A stretch of DNA of 42,320 nt from Actinomycetota bacterium (GTDB lineage Bacteria > Actinomycetota > Acidimicrobiia > Acidimicrobiales > JAJPHE01), in contig DAHUYE010000010.1 of assembly GCA_027315345.1 (NCBI GenBank), positions 1-42,320 on the forward strand. Reading direction: 5' to 3'. Positions 17,526 through 26,976 of the stretch are shown here, piece by piece. Made by a program: the position numbers and the translations under genes. Numbering within the stretch: position 1 is the stretch's first letter; every line of letters begins with the position of its first letter. The notes under the pieces were generated by a model, which did not search any database, was not told where the DNA came from, and saw only the letters and a program-made list of their open reading frames with translations.

Positions 17526-19317
17526 CGAAGCCCCCTCCGCCGCCGCGGAACCCGCCACCGCCACCGCCGAAGCCACCACCGCCGCCGAAGCCACCACCGC
17601 CGCCACCGAGCCCTCCGGTCCGGGCGCCGGTCGAGGCCCCGGGCAGGGTGGCGCTCAGGGTGGCCAGGACCACTTCCGTCCCGGCCGTCAGACCGGAGGT
17701 GATCTGGGTCTCGGCCGCCCCGGCGGCGCCCACGGTCACGGGGTGGGCGACCTCCTTACCGTTGGCCAGCTCGTAGACGATGTAACGGGAGCCGATGCGG
17801 TGCAGGGCGCTGGTGGGAACGGTCAGGACATCGGTCTGTTGCATGATGATGATGGCCACGGTGGCGCTGGCGCCGCTGAACAAACCGCTGGGGCTGCCGG
17901 TAACGGCCACCACCACCGGGTAGGTGGCGGTGCTGGACGAGCTGGCCGGGAGCAGGCCGACCGAGCTGACCGTGCCGTAGACCGGGGTGGTCGAACCGTC
18001 CGGGGTGATGACGGCCTGGTCCCCGACCTTGACTTCACCCACCTCGGTGTCGCTGACCCCGGTGCTGACGTCATAGGCACCCGGGCTGACCACCACGATG
18101 TCGGCGGTGGTGCTGCTGCTGCTGGAGGAACTGCTGGACGAGGAGCCCGCAGACAGCAGGGCGGCCAGGGCGCCGGCGGCCGTACTGCCCGAACCGGTCG
18201 AGCTGGCCCCGGCGCTGCTGCTGGTCCCGGTGGTGGTGCTGCTGCCCCCGCTGGCGATCTGGCCTACGGCGATGTTGACCGCCGCCACCGTCCCGCTGAT
18301 GGGGCTGATGAGAGTGGCCTGATCGAGGTTGTCCTGCGCCGAGATCAGGTTGGCCCCCGCTGAGGCCACCGAGGCCTGGTCGGCTTCGATCTGGGCCGGG
18401 GTGATGGTCGCCTCCAGCGCACTGAGGGACGACTCGGCGTTGGCCACTGCCTGGTTGGCGTTGGTCAGGGCGTCCTGGGCCGACTGCAGGCTCTGGGCGT
18501 TCTTGAGCTGGGTGGAGGTGAGCGACTGCTGGGCGCTGAGTACGGCGGCCTGGTCCTTGCTCACCGTCGAGTTGTCGGAGTTGACCTTGGACTGCTGGGC
18601 GGCGGTGGCGCTCTGGTCGGCGCTGCACTGGGAGGACGAGGAGGCGGAAGCGTCCCCCTGGCAGTCGCTGGCCTCCTTCTGCTGGTCGGCGCTGAGGGTG
18701 GACTCGTCCTGGGACTGTGTCTCTTGGTCCTGGGACAGCTGGGTCTGGGCCGCCTGCACCGCCTGCTGGGCCTGGGCCAGGGACTGGGCGTTGGAGGCCT
18801 GGGTGTTGGCCAGGCTCTGCTGGGCCTGGGTCAGCGAGGACTTGGCCGAGGTGATCTGGGACTGGGCGCTGTTCATCTGGGAGGCGGACGGCCCGGCCTG
18901 GTCCTGGGTCAACTTGGACTGGGCGGTGGCCAGATTGGCCTGGGCCTGGTCCACGGAGGCCTGCAGGCTGGTGGTGTCCTGCTGGGCCAGCACCTGGCCG
19001 GCCTTGACCGTCTGGCCGACGGTGACGTTGAGGGCGGTCACCCGGCCCGAGGCACCGAAGTCGAGGTTGGCCTGGTTGACATCGGCGATGGTCCCGGTGG
19101 CCGAGACCGACTGGGACACCGTCCCGTAGGCGGCGGCCACGGTGCGGTAGGTGGGGGCGCCGGACCCACTGGTCAGGCGGTATACGCCGAAGCCGGCCGC
19201 GGCCAGAACGATCACCCCTATCAGCGATATGACCTTGCGGGTTCGCAGCCAGGCGAAGGCGCCGGTGGGGCCGCGGAACAACAAGGTCCAGGGCCGCGGG
19301 GCTGAGGTTGTGGCCAA
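17512..19317 (-). CDS. MacA/YknX-type membrane-fusion (HlyD family) adaptor
   Basis: Adaptor of the tripartite-like exporter. After a short basic segment comes a transmembrane anchor (KVISLIGVIVLAAAGFGVY), a half lipoyl domain (VSATGTIADVNQANLDFGASG), then an exceptionally long Gln/Ser/Ala-rich coiled-coil hairpin of over 200 residues, the other lipoyl half, a beta-barrel domain, and a Gly/Phe-rich tail (GGFGGGGGFGGGGGGFRGG). The hairpin tip has two cysteines 14 residues apart (DCQGDASASSSSQC), possibly disulfide bonded. A Ser/Thr/Gly run is inserted in the second lipoyl half. The TTG at 19317 has GGAGG at 4 nt; ATG 19371 or TTG 19458 in the same frame are alternatives. No TolC-like gene is near, as expected in a mono-membrane host. 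Confidence 0.85.
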   Translation of the reverse strand: MATTSAPRPWTLLFRGPTGAFAWLRTRKVISLIGVIVLAAAGFGVYRLTSGSGAPTYRTVAAAYGTVSQSVSATGTIADVNQANLDFGASGRVTALNVTVGQTVKAGQVLAQQDTTSLQASVDQAQANLATAQSKLTQDQAGPSASQMNSAQSQITSAKSSLTQAQQSLANTQASNAQSLAQAQQAVQAAQTQLSQDQETQSQDESTLSADQQKEASDCQGDASASSSSQCSADQSATAAQQSKVNSDNSTVSKDQAAVLSAQQSLTSTQLKNAQSLQSAQDALTNANQAVANAESSLSALEATITPAQIEADQASVASAGANLISAQDNLDQATLISPISGTVAAVNIAVGQIASGGSSTTTGTSSSAGASSTGSGSTAAGALAALLSAGSSSSSSSSSSSTTADIVVVSPGAYDVSTGVSDTEVGEVKVGDQAVITPDGSTTPVYGTVSSVGLLPASSSSTATYPVVVAVTGSPSGLFSGASATVAIIIMQQTDVLTVPTSALHRIGSRYIVYELANGKEVAHPVTVGAAGAAETQITSGLTAGTEVVLATLSATLPGASTGARTGGLGGGGGGFGGGGGFGGGGGGFRGGGGGFGAGG

Positions 19318-19499
19318 TCTTCCTCCGTGTTCGACTGATCGGTCCGGCTCCCGCCGGGGTCGGCCGACCATCCCGGGGTGCCCGGCGACCTCACGTTGGT
19401 CGGGTTGAGTGGGCGCCGGCTGGGTGCTGTCTGGGTGGTACCTGTGAATATGGACCAAACTGGGGGACTCACAGCTATTCCCCAGGTTGCAATCAGAAG
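19318..19499. promoter_or_regulatory. Divergent regulatory region between exporter and two-component genes
   Basis: The adaptor gene leaves leftwards and the response-regulator gene rightwards from this ~180-bp gap. The segment 19442-19500 is notably less GC-rich than its surroundings (GAATATGGACCAAACTG, CACAGCTATTCC), as expected of a promoter. I see no convincing -35/-10 pair or perfect direct repeat for an OmpR-type regulator. The geometry suggests the regulator controls the exporter operon and itself. Confidence 0.45.
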
Positions 19500-20233
<734 letters not shown>

Positions 20234-20237
<4 letters not shown>

Positions 20238-21883
20238 GCTGGGAGCCGAGCCCGCTGCCGCGGGCCGGGTGGTGGGGACGGTTCGGACTCTCAGCCGGCG
20301 TCGCCCGGCTGAGCCGGCCCTGGACCCTGCGCTGGCGGCTCCTGGCCCTCCTTGGCGTCCTTCTCCTGGCCGGTCTGGGGGTCTCGGGGATCGTCACCTA
20401 CCGGGCCCTCAACTCCTATCTGGTCCAGCGGGAGGACCTTCAGCTCAATTCCTACGCCCGGGCCGCCGCCCGGGAGTTGATCGAGACCGGCGCCTTCGGC
20501 GCCTACGGGCCCCGGGTCGGTTTCGGAACGGGCGGCGGGGAGCCCTTCGTGGAGGCGCTCAACCAGTCCGGGACGGTGGCCGCCTCCAGCCCGGCCAGCA
20601 CCGGAGCCACCGTTCTCCCCGGCCCCAAGTTGCCGGCCCGCCTGCCGGGCTGGCCCTCCACCAACGCCGCCACCGATCCGGTCAGCGACGCCTCCTACCT
20701 GACCGTTCCTTCCTCCGGGCCGGGCCAGGCCCCCTACCGCGTCCGGATCAGCCCTCTGTCCTCCGGGCCTCTGGAGGTCCCCGGGGAGACGCTGATCGTG
20801 GCCACTCCCCTCACCGACGTGGAGGCGACCCTCCACGCCATGGTCTGGACCGAGCTGGGTGTGACCGCCGGCGTCCTCGTCCTGGCCCTCCTGGCCGGTC
20901 TGTGGCTGGTGCGCCGCAGCCTCCGGCCCCTGGACCAGATGGCCGACACCGCCGGTGAGATTGCCGCCGGTCACCTGGACCGCCGCGTCCCCGTGGAGGG
21001 GGACAACACCGAGGTGGGCCGGCTGGGCCTGGCCCTGAACGGGATGCTGGCGCGCATCGAGGGGGCGTTCGCAGAGAAGGAGGCCAGTGAAGGGAGACTG
21101 CGCCGGTTCGTGGGGGACGCCTCCCATGAGCTGCGCACGCCGCTGACCTCCATCCGCGGTTATGCCGAGCTGTTCCGGCGGGGCGCCGACCGCCGGCCCG
21201 AGGACCTGGCCAAGGTCATGCGCCGCATCGAGGACGAGGCCACCCGCATGGGCCTTCTGGTCGATGATCTGCTCCTGCTGGCCCGGCTCGATCAGGGCCG
21301 GCCCCTCGAAGACGGCGAAGTCGACCTCTCTGCCGTGGCCGCCGACGCCCTCGACGCCGCCCGGGTGGTGGAACCGGATCGGACCATCTCCGCCGATCTG
21401 GGCGCAGTGGTCACGGTCCGGGGGGACCGGAACCGTCTGCGCCAGGTCATCGACAATCTGCTCGGCAACGTGCGTATGCACACTCCGCCCGGAGCCCCGG
21501 CCCGGGTCCGCCTGTACGCCGAGGTCGGCTCAGCCGTGCTGGAAGTGGAGGACAGCGGACCGGGACTCAGTCCGGATGCGGCCGAGAAGGTCTTCGAGCG
21601 CTTCTACCGGGTCGATGAGGCCCGCACGCACGAGAGCGGTGGGGCCGGACTGGGCTTATCCATCGTCGATGCCATCGTGGCCGCCCACCACGGATCGGTG
21701 ACGGCCGCCAACCGGCCCGAAGGCGGCGCCGTGTTCCGGGTCGTGCTCCCGCTGGCGGCGGCGTCCGGGGACGGCCCCGATGTGGAGACGCCGGTCGACC
21801 ACTCTGCCTTCCGGCCGGCCGAGCCGGAAAAGTCCCAGGAACATCCCAGCCTCCGCCCAGGGATACCCCAGCCCAGCGGTTGA
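20234..21883 (+). CDS. Membrane sensor histidine kinase
   Basis: A 549-residue kinase cognate to the response regulator. It has TM1 at about residues 36-56, an extracytoplasmic sensor of ~150 residues, TM2 at ~207-227, and a HAMP linker (RRSLRPLDQMADTAGEIAAGHLDRRVP). The HisKA helix carries phospho-acceptor His298 in DASHELRTPLTSIRGY. The ATPase domain shows the N box (DNLLGNVRMHTPP), G1 (EDSGPGLSP), F box (FERFYR) and G2 (GGAGLGLSIV). It is a canonical EnvZ/MprB-like layout. A Pro/Glu-rich ~45-residue tail follows the catalytic domain. The signal sensed cannot be told from sequence; linkage to an envelope exporter suggests an envelope stress or antimicrobial cue. Confidence 0.94.
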
Positions 21884-22073
21884 AGATACGGGCATGGTCT
21901 ACCCGCCCCCCGGTATCACCTTCGCCCGGCTGGTTTCCCAGCGCCGCCGGGCGAGGAGGGGAGCGGATCATCCGTCCCCGGGAGGCCGGCCGGTGTCTGC
22001 CCCGCCCGCCGCCCCTCCCGGGGACGAGACCATGTTCATTCCCGGCGGGTCCCCTACACCCCGCCTCCTCCGC

Positions 22074-22098
22074 CCGACGGGGACCCCAGCCCCGTCGG
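22074..22098. terminator. GC hairpin, first of two near-identical copies
   Basis: CCGACGGGG and CCCCGTCGG form a perfect 9-bp stem around the 7-nt loop ACCCCAG. It lies ~190 bp after the kinase stop and ~180 bp before the convergent channel stop. No U-tract follows on either strand, so it would be an atypical bidirectional terminator or a repeated extragenic palindrome. Confidence 0.45.
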
Positions 22099-22120
22099 CG
22101 GCCGTTCGTCCCATTCCCCC

Positions 22121-22139
22121 GGCGGGCCTGCGGCCCGCC
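22121..22139. terminator. GC hairpin between the two copies
   Basis: GGCGGGC and GCCCGCC form a perfect 7-bp stem with a CTGCG loop. It sits midway between the two CGACGGGG hairpins in the same convergent gap and also lacks a U-tract. Confidence 0.4.
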
Positions 22140-22148
22140 TGTTCCGCA

Positions 22149-22171
22149 CGACGGGGACCCCAGCCCCGTCG
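22149..22171. terminator. GC hairpin, second copy
   Basis: CGACGGGG and CCCCGTCG form an 8-bp stem around the same ACCCCAG loop as the hairpin at 22074. The identity extends past the stem (GGCGGC), so the hairpin and its flank have been duplicated about 75 bp apart. The rest of the 395-bp gap 21884-22278 contains no gene that I can support. Confidence 0.45.
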
Positions 22172-22278
22172 GCGGCGCCTGAGCCGGGCGGAACCCCGCA
22201 CCGCCCGGCTCTAGAACCCGTTGAGTGGCCCGCCGGCGTTATTCGCCGAGCGCCGGTGGGCTCTCCGGGCTGTTCCGC

Positions 22279-23208
22279 CTAAGCCGTCCCCTCGGCCGGT
22301 TCCTCCCGAGGTTCGAGCGGCTCCCGCTCCTGTTCTTCCTTGAGCACCCCCTTGCCCACCTGCAGGAGCCGCAGCAGGGTGACCAGGCCGAGACCGCCGG
22401 CCATGTTCCCGATCAGGGCCAGGCCCACCCAGCCCAGCCAGGCCACATAGGGATAGGCGACGCCGGCGTGGAAGGCGCCGAACATCTCCACCGACACCAC
22501 GATGACGTGGCCCATCGGCCCGGCGGCCAGCACGAAGGCGGCGGCCACGGCGGCCACGATCTTGGCCGGCACCGACTCGGTGCTGCGTTCCATCCAGGTC
22601 ATGAGGGTGATGATCGCCCCGGCCAGGACCATGTTGGCCAGGGTCCGGTCGTTGAGGGGCTGGTGGGCGGCGTGGGCCGCCACCTGGATGGCCACCGGCT
22701 TGAGATCGGAGAACCCGGCCATCACCAATCCGGTCACCACCCACGCTCCGGCCAGATTGGCGGCGAAGGTCCCCAGCCACAGTTTGATCAGCTTGCCCAC
22801 CGAGGCGTTCCGGGCCACCACGGCGGCCACGGGGACGAGGAAGTTTTCCGTGAAGAGCTCGCTGTTGGCCAGGGTCAGGGCGATGAAGCCGATGGAGAAG
22901 GCCAGGGCGGCCAGGTCGGCGTTGCCGGTGTCCCGGCGCACCAGGTACATGGCGAAGACGCCCAGGCTGACGTCGGCGCCTCCGACCACGCCGGTGGCCA
23001 GGAGGGACGGCCAGGTCCGGGTCAGGCGCACCGTGCCCTCATCGACGGTGCGCTGGAAGGCGTCGATGAGGTCGGGGGCGGGGCGGTCCAGCCGGGCCCG
23101 GGTGGCGGCGGAATCGGTCGTCGGGGCCGGAGCCGGGCGCGCCGAGACGCACGGCGAAGCTGGTCTCGCTCGCTCATAGCCCTTCCATACCCATCCAGGC
23201 GGCCACAA
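22279..23208 (-). CDS. Formate/nitrite transporter (FNT) family channel
   Basis: A ~300-residue membrane protein with the six-helix FNT fold, which forms pentameric channels for formate, nitrite, hydrosulfide or related monovalent anions. Family features are seen in LLATGVVGGADVSLGVF, the re-entrant region ALANSELFTENFL (family LxxSELFTxN), NLAGA in helix 4, and AAGPMGHVIVVSVEMF, where the pore His probably lies. The C-terminus is a charged Glu/Arg tail. The N-terminus before residue ~45 is poorly conserved: the frame starts at a TTG (23208) with no ribosome site, so the true start is uncertain. It is divergent from the glycosyltransferase gene by only 7 bp. Confidence 0.88.
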   Translation of the reverse strand: MWPPGWVWKGYERARPASPCVSARPAPAPTTDSAATRARLDRPAPDLIDAFQRTVDEGTVRLTRTWPSLLATGVVGGADVSLGVFAMYLVRRDTGNADLAALAFSIGFIALTLANSELFTENFLVPVAAVVARNASVGKLIKLWLGTFAANLAGAWVVTGLVMAGFSDLKPVAIQVAAHAAHQPLNDRTLANMVLAGAIITLMTWMERSTESVPAKIVAAVAAAFVLAAGPMGHVIVVSVEMFGAFHAGVAYPYVAWLGWVGLALIGNMAGGLGLVTLLRLLQVGKGVLKEEQEREPLEPREEPAEGTA

Positions 23209-23215
23209 TGCCGGG

Positions 23216-24505
23216 GTGAGGCTCGCCTACGTCGTCCCCCGCTACGGGCCGGAAGTGGTGGGCGGCGCCGAGACGGCGGCCCGGAACCTGGCCGAGCGGC
23301 TGGTGGCGGCCCGGGGCTGGGAGGTGGAGGTCCTGACCACCTGCGCGGCGGACGCCATGACCTGGGCCAATGAGTACGCACCGGGCGAGGTGGAGATCAA
23401 CGGGGTGCGGGTCCACCGGTTCCGGTCCGAGGCGGGCCGGGACCCCGAGTTCCACCCGTACTCGGGGGCTCTGCTGGCGGCCGGCCCGGCCAACGCCTCG
23501 ACGGAGGAGGCCGAGCGCTGGATCGACCTCCAGGGCCCGGTCTGCTCCCAGCTCATCGGCGCCATCCGGGACAGCCCCGCCGACCTGGTCGTCTTCTATC
23601 CCTACCTGTACCACCCGACCGTGAGGGGCCTGCCTCTCGTGGCCGACCGCTCCGTCTTCCATCCCGCCACCCATGACGAGCCGCCCCTGCGCCTGCCCGT
23701 GTTCGGGCCCGTCTTCGGGGCCGCCTCGGCCCTGGTGTTCCAGACCTACGGGGAGCGCCGCCTGGCCCACCGTCTCTTCCCGGTGGCGGCCACCCCCCAG
23801 ATCGTCCTGGGCCTGGGCGTGGACGAGGAGGTGGGCTCCCCTGAGGGCCTGCCGGCTGAGCCCGGCGGGCCGGGAGCCGGGGCGCCGGCGGGCGACGGGG
23901 CGGCGCTCTCGGCGGGGGCGTCGGTCCGGGCCCGGTTCGGGCTGGGGGAGCGGCCGTTCCTGGTCTCGGTGGCCCGGTACCTCGACGATCACAAGGGCAC
24001 CGACCTGTTATGGAGCTACTTCCGGGAGTACAAGTCCCGCCGGCCCGGCCCGCTGGCCCTGGTCCTGGTGGGCCAGGTGGTCAAGGAACCCGAGCCGGAT
24101 CCCGATGTCATCAGTGCCGGGATGGCCGATGACCGGACCAAGTGGGCCCTGCTGCGGGAGTCGGCCGCCCTGGTGTCGGCCTCGGCCTTCGAGGCCTTCT
24201 CCCTGGCGGTGGTGGAGGGTTGGACGGCGGGCAGCGCCGTGATCGTGAACGGGCGCTGCGAGGCCACCCTGGAACATGCCCAGCGCTCGGGCGGGGGCCT
24301 GTGGTACGAGGACTATGCGAGCTTCGAGGCCGCCCTGGACCGCCTCCTCCACGAGCCCGGCCTCCGGGACGAGCTGGTGTCCCGGGGCGGGCGCTACGTG
24401 GATGAAAACTTCCGCTGGGAGCGGATCATCGAGAGGTACGGGGACTTCCTGGAGAAGGTGCACCTTCGCCGGGGACAGGGGCCCGCCCAAGGGCCCGGGG
24501 TGTAG
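23216..24505 (+). CDS. GT4-family glycosyltransferase
   Basis: A 429-residue GT-B enzyme transferring a sugar from a nucleotide donor. The acceptor domain opens with LAYVVPRYGPEVVGGAETAARNLAERL, the typical GGAE start of family GT4. The donor domain begins near FLVSVARYLDDHKGTDLL and has the E-x7-E motif in SAFEAFSLAVVEGW followed by GSAVIVNGRC. A poorly conserved Gly/Ala/Pro insertion at residues ~205-235 separates the domains. No glycan-synthesis cluster is alongside, so the acceptor is unknown. The GTG at 23216 has only a weak CACAAT hexamer 6 nt upstream. A permease gene follows after 33 bp. Confidence 0.88.
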   Translation: MRLAYVVPRYGPEVVGGAETAARNLAERLVAARGWEVEVLTTCAADAMTWANEYAPGEVEINGVRVHRFRSEAGRDPEFHPYSGALLAAGPANASTEEAERWIDLQGPVCSQLIGAIRDSPADLVVFYPYLYHPTVRGLPLVADRSVFHPATHDEPPLRLPVFGPVFGAASALVFQTYGERRLAHRLFPVAATPQIVLGLGVDEEVGSPEGLPAEPGGPGAGAPAGDGAALSAGASVRARFGLGERPFLVSVARYLDDHKGTDLLWSYFREYKSRRPGPLALVLVGQVVKEPEPDPDVISAGMADDRTKWALLRESAALVSASAFEAFSLAVVEGWTAGSAVIVNGRCEATLEHAQRSGGGLWYEDYASFEAALDRLLHEPGLRDELVSRGGRYVDENFRWERIIERYGDFLEKVHLRRGQGPAQGPGV

Positions 24506-24538
24506 GTCCGGTCCCGGGCGCCCTACGCTCCGGGGCAA

Positions 24539-26974
24539 ATGATGACCGACCCGGCCCAGGAGATCCCCGAGTCCCTCGGCTACCGCCTCAAACGCGTCCT
24601 CCTCGGGCCCCCGTTGGTCACCGAGAACCTCCGTAACGAGCGACTGACCAACACCGTGGCCCTGGGTGTGCTCAGCCCGGACTGCATCTCCTCCTCGGCC
24701 TACGGCAGCGAGCTGATGCTGCGGGAGATGGTGCCGATCATCGGGCTGGCCGCCTTCTCCCTTCTGATCCCGGTGACGGTGGCCATCCTCATCGTCCTGT
24801 TCCTGGTCACGCTCTCCTACCGGGAGGTCGTGATGGTCTACACCAAGGCCGGCGGCTCCTACGTGGTGGCCCGGGACAACTTCGGCAGCAACATCGCCCA
24901 GATCGCGGCGGTGGCCCTGCTCATCGACTACACGGTCACCGTGGCCGTCCAGACGGCGGCCGGCACCGATGCTCTCACCTCGGCGGTGCCGTCCCTCACC
25001 CCCTACACGGTGCCCATCACGGTGGGGGTGGTGATCATCCTCCTGTACGGGAACCTGCGCGGCATCCGGGAGGCGGGCAAGGCCTTCGCCCTGCCCACCT
25101 ACTTCTTCATCGGCACCATGCTGGTGGTCATAGCCGTGGGCTTCTGGAAGGCGGCCACCGGGCGGCTGGCCCAGTTGAGCGTCCATCACGCCGGGCTGGT
25201 GCAACTGGGCCGTCCCGGCAGCGGGCTGTTGATGGGCCTCGGCGTCTTCTACCTGCTCAGGGCCTTCGCCAACGGCGGTTCTTCCCTGACCGGTCTGGAG
25301 GCCATTTCCAATGGTGTGTCGGCCTTCAAGCCGCCGGAGGGCACCAACGCCCGCCGGACGCTGGTGGCCATGAGCATGACCCTGGGCACCCTCGTGCTGG
25401 GTGTCTCCCTGCTGGCCCGCTTCACCCATGCCCTTCCCTATGTGATCGGCACGCCCACGGTCATCTCCCAGGAAGCCAAGGTCGTCTTCGGGTCCCACGG
25501 CTTCGGAGCGGTGCTGTACTTCGTCGTTCAGCTTTCGACCCTGCTGATCCTCTACACCGGGGCCAACACCAGTTTCAACGGGTTCCCGTTCCTGGCCAGC
25601 TTCGTGGCCGAGGACTCCTTCCTGCCCCGACAGCTGATGCGCCGGGGCCACCGCCTGGCCTTCTCCAACGGCATCGTCGTCCTGGCCGTGGTGTCCATCG
25701 CCCTGCTCATCGCCAGTGGGGCCCAGGTCAATTCGCTGGTGGCCATCTACGCCATCGGAGTGTTCACCGGCTTCACCATGGCCGGAGCCGGGATGGTCAA
25801 ACATCACCTGACCAACCGGGAGCGCGGCTTCCGCCGGAAACTGGCCATCAACGGCAGTGCGGCGGTGCTGTCCGGCCTGGTGGTGTTGATCTTCGCCATC
25901 ACCAAGTTCACCGAGGGGGCCTGGGCCGTGGTCGTGCTCTTCCCCGTCATGTGGTACGGGCTCATCCGGCTCAACCGGCAGTACCGCCTGGAGGCGGCCG
26001 TGCTGGGCGAAGGAGTGGCGGCCCGGGCCGCCGAGGCCCGCATCCTGCGCGACCACGTGGTCATGGTCCTGGTTGATCGCCTGGACCTGGCCACGGCCCG
26101 GGCCATCCAGTACGCCCGCAGCCTCAACCCCACAGAGGTGCGGGCCATCCACTTCTCCCTCGACACCGCTCGGGCCGATCTGCTGGCCGAACGCTGGGGG
26201 CGCCTCGGGCTGCGGGCCATCTCCCTGGAGCTGATCGAGTGCCCCGACCGCCGGCTGGCCCGGGCGGCGGTGGAGACGGTGGCCGAGGCCGCCGCCGGAG
26301 GCCAGACCGAGGTCAGCGTCCTGCTGCCCCGCCGGGCCTACAGTCGGGTGTGGAGTCGCTTCCTCCACGACCAGACCGCCGACCGCATCGTCCTGGCCCT
26401 GGGCCGGCTCGACAACGTCACCGCCACCATCGTCCCCTTCGACGTCGGCCGGGAGCTGGCCCGCATCAGCGGGGAACGCAGCGCCGGCGGCCTGGGCCGG
26501 CTCAGCCGGGCCGCCCGGGAAGGACTTCCCTCCCTGGAGGGTCGCGACGGGGGCGTCAGCGACGAGGAGCGTCGGGCCCAGGAGCGCGAGGCGTGGGAGA
26601 AGCTGGTGGGCGAACGCCGCCCCGGGGAGCGGCCCGGCCCGCGCCCGCCCGAACGCCAGGTGGACGAGGTGCTGGCCGCCTTGCAGATCCCCGGCCTGAC
26701 GGCCATAGGCGACATCCAGGAGCGATTGCCGGCCAAGGTGGCCGGCCGGGTGCGCTCGGTCAAGGTGCAGCCGTGGGCCGGCGCCCCCAGCCTGGAGTGC
26801 GTCCTGGCCGACTCCACCGGCCGTCTGACGGTCACTTTCATGGGCCGCCGCCAGGTCCCCGGCATCGAGCCCGGCTCCCGGCTGGTGGCCGAGGGCGTGG
26901 TCATCAACCGCCGGGGCCAGCCCACCATCCTCAACCCGATCTACCGGATCATCGCCCCCACCGAAGAGGACTGA
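24539..26974 (+). CDS. APC-superfamily permease fused to a cytosolic region with an OB-fold domain
   Basis: An 811-residue protein. Residues ~35-480 form an APC-type amino-acid/cation permease of about 12 helices (VALGVLSPDCISSSAYGSELML, TKAGGSYVVARDNFG, GNLRGIREAGKAFALPTY). Residues ~500-640 are a soluble nucleotide-binding/USP-like region (HVVMVLVDRLDLATARAIQYARSL), followed by a charged linker. The last ~110 residues (from about 695) read as an OB-fold with IQERLPAKVAGRVRSV, LECVLADSTGRLTVTFMGRR and GIEPGSRLVAEG. In mycobacteria a similar permease and a stand-alone OB-fold protein are separate genes of one neighbourhood (Rv2690c to Rv2694c), so this looks like a gene fusion. The -10 TACGCT lies 9 nt before the ATG. 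The substrate is unknown. Confidence 0.85.
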   Translation: MMTDPAQEIPESLGYRLKRVLLGPPLVTENLRNERLTNTVALGVLSPDCISSSAYGSELMLREMVPIIGLAAFSLLIPVTVAILIVLFLVTLSYREVVMVYTKAGGSYVVARDNFGSNIAQIAAVALLIDYTVTVAVQTAAGTDALTSAVPSLTPYTVPITVGVVIILLYGNLRGIREAGKAFALPTYFFIGTMLVVIAVGFWKAATGRLAQLSVHHAGLVQLGRPGSGLLMGLGVFYLLRAFANGGSSLTGLEAISNGVSAFKPPEGTNARRTLVAMSMTLGTLVLGVSLLARFTHALPYVIGTPTVISQEAKVVFGSHGFGAVLYFVVQLSTLLILYTGANTSFNGFPFLASFVAEDSFLPRQLMRRGHRLAFSNGIVVLAVVSIALLIASGAQVNSLVAIYAIGVFTGFTMAGAGMVKHHLTNRERGFRRKLAINGSAAVLSGLVVLIFAITKFTEGAWAVVVLFPVMWYGLIRLNRQYRLEAAVLGEGVAARAAEARILRDHVVMVLVDRLDLATARAIQYARSLNPTEVRAIHFSLDTARADLLAERWGRLGLRAISLELIECPDRRLARAAVETVAEAAAGGQTEVSVLLPRRAYSRVWSRFLHDQTADRIVLALGRLDNVTATIVPFDVGRELARISGERSAGGLGRLSRAAREGLPSLEGRDGGVSDEERRAQEREAWEKLVGERRPGERPGPRPPERQVDEVLAALQIPGLTAIGDIQERLPAKVAGRVRSVKVQPWAGAPSLECVLADSTGRLTVTFMGRRQVPGIEPGSRLVAEGVVINRRGQPTILNPIYRIIAPTEED

Positions 26975-26976
26975 CC

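Noticed and set aside
24008-26368. 786-codon reverse frame opposite the permease and glycosyltransferase
   Set aside because: Composition is His/Gly/Gln/Pro-rich with no recognisable domain, typical of antisense shadows of GC-rich genes.
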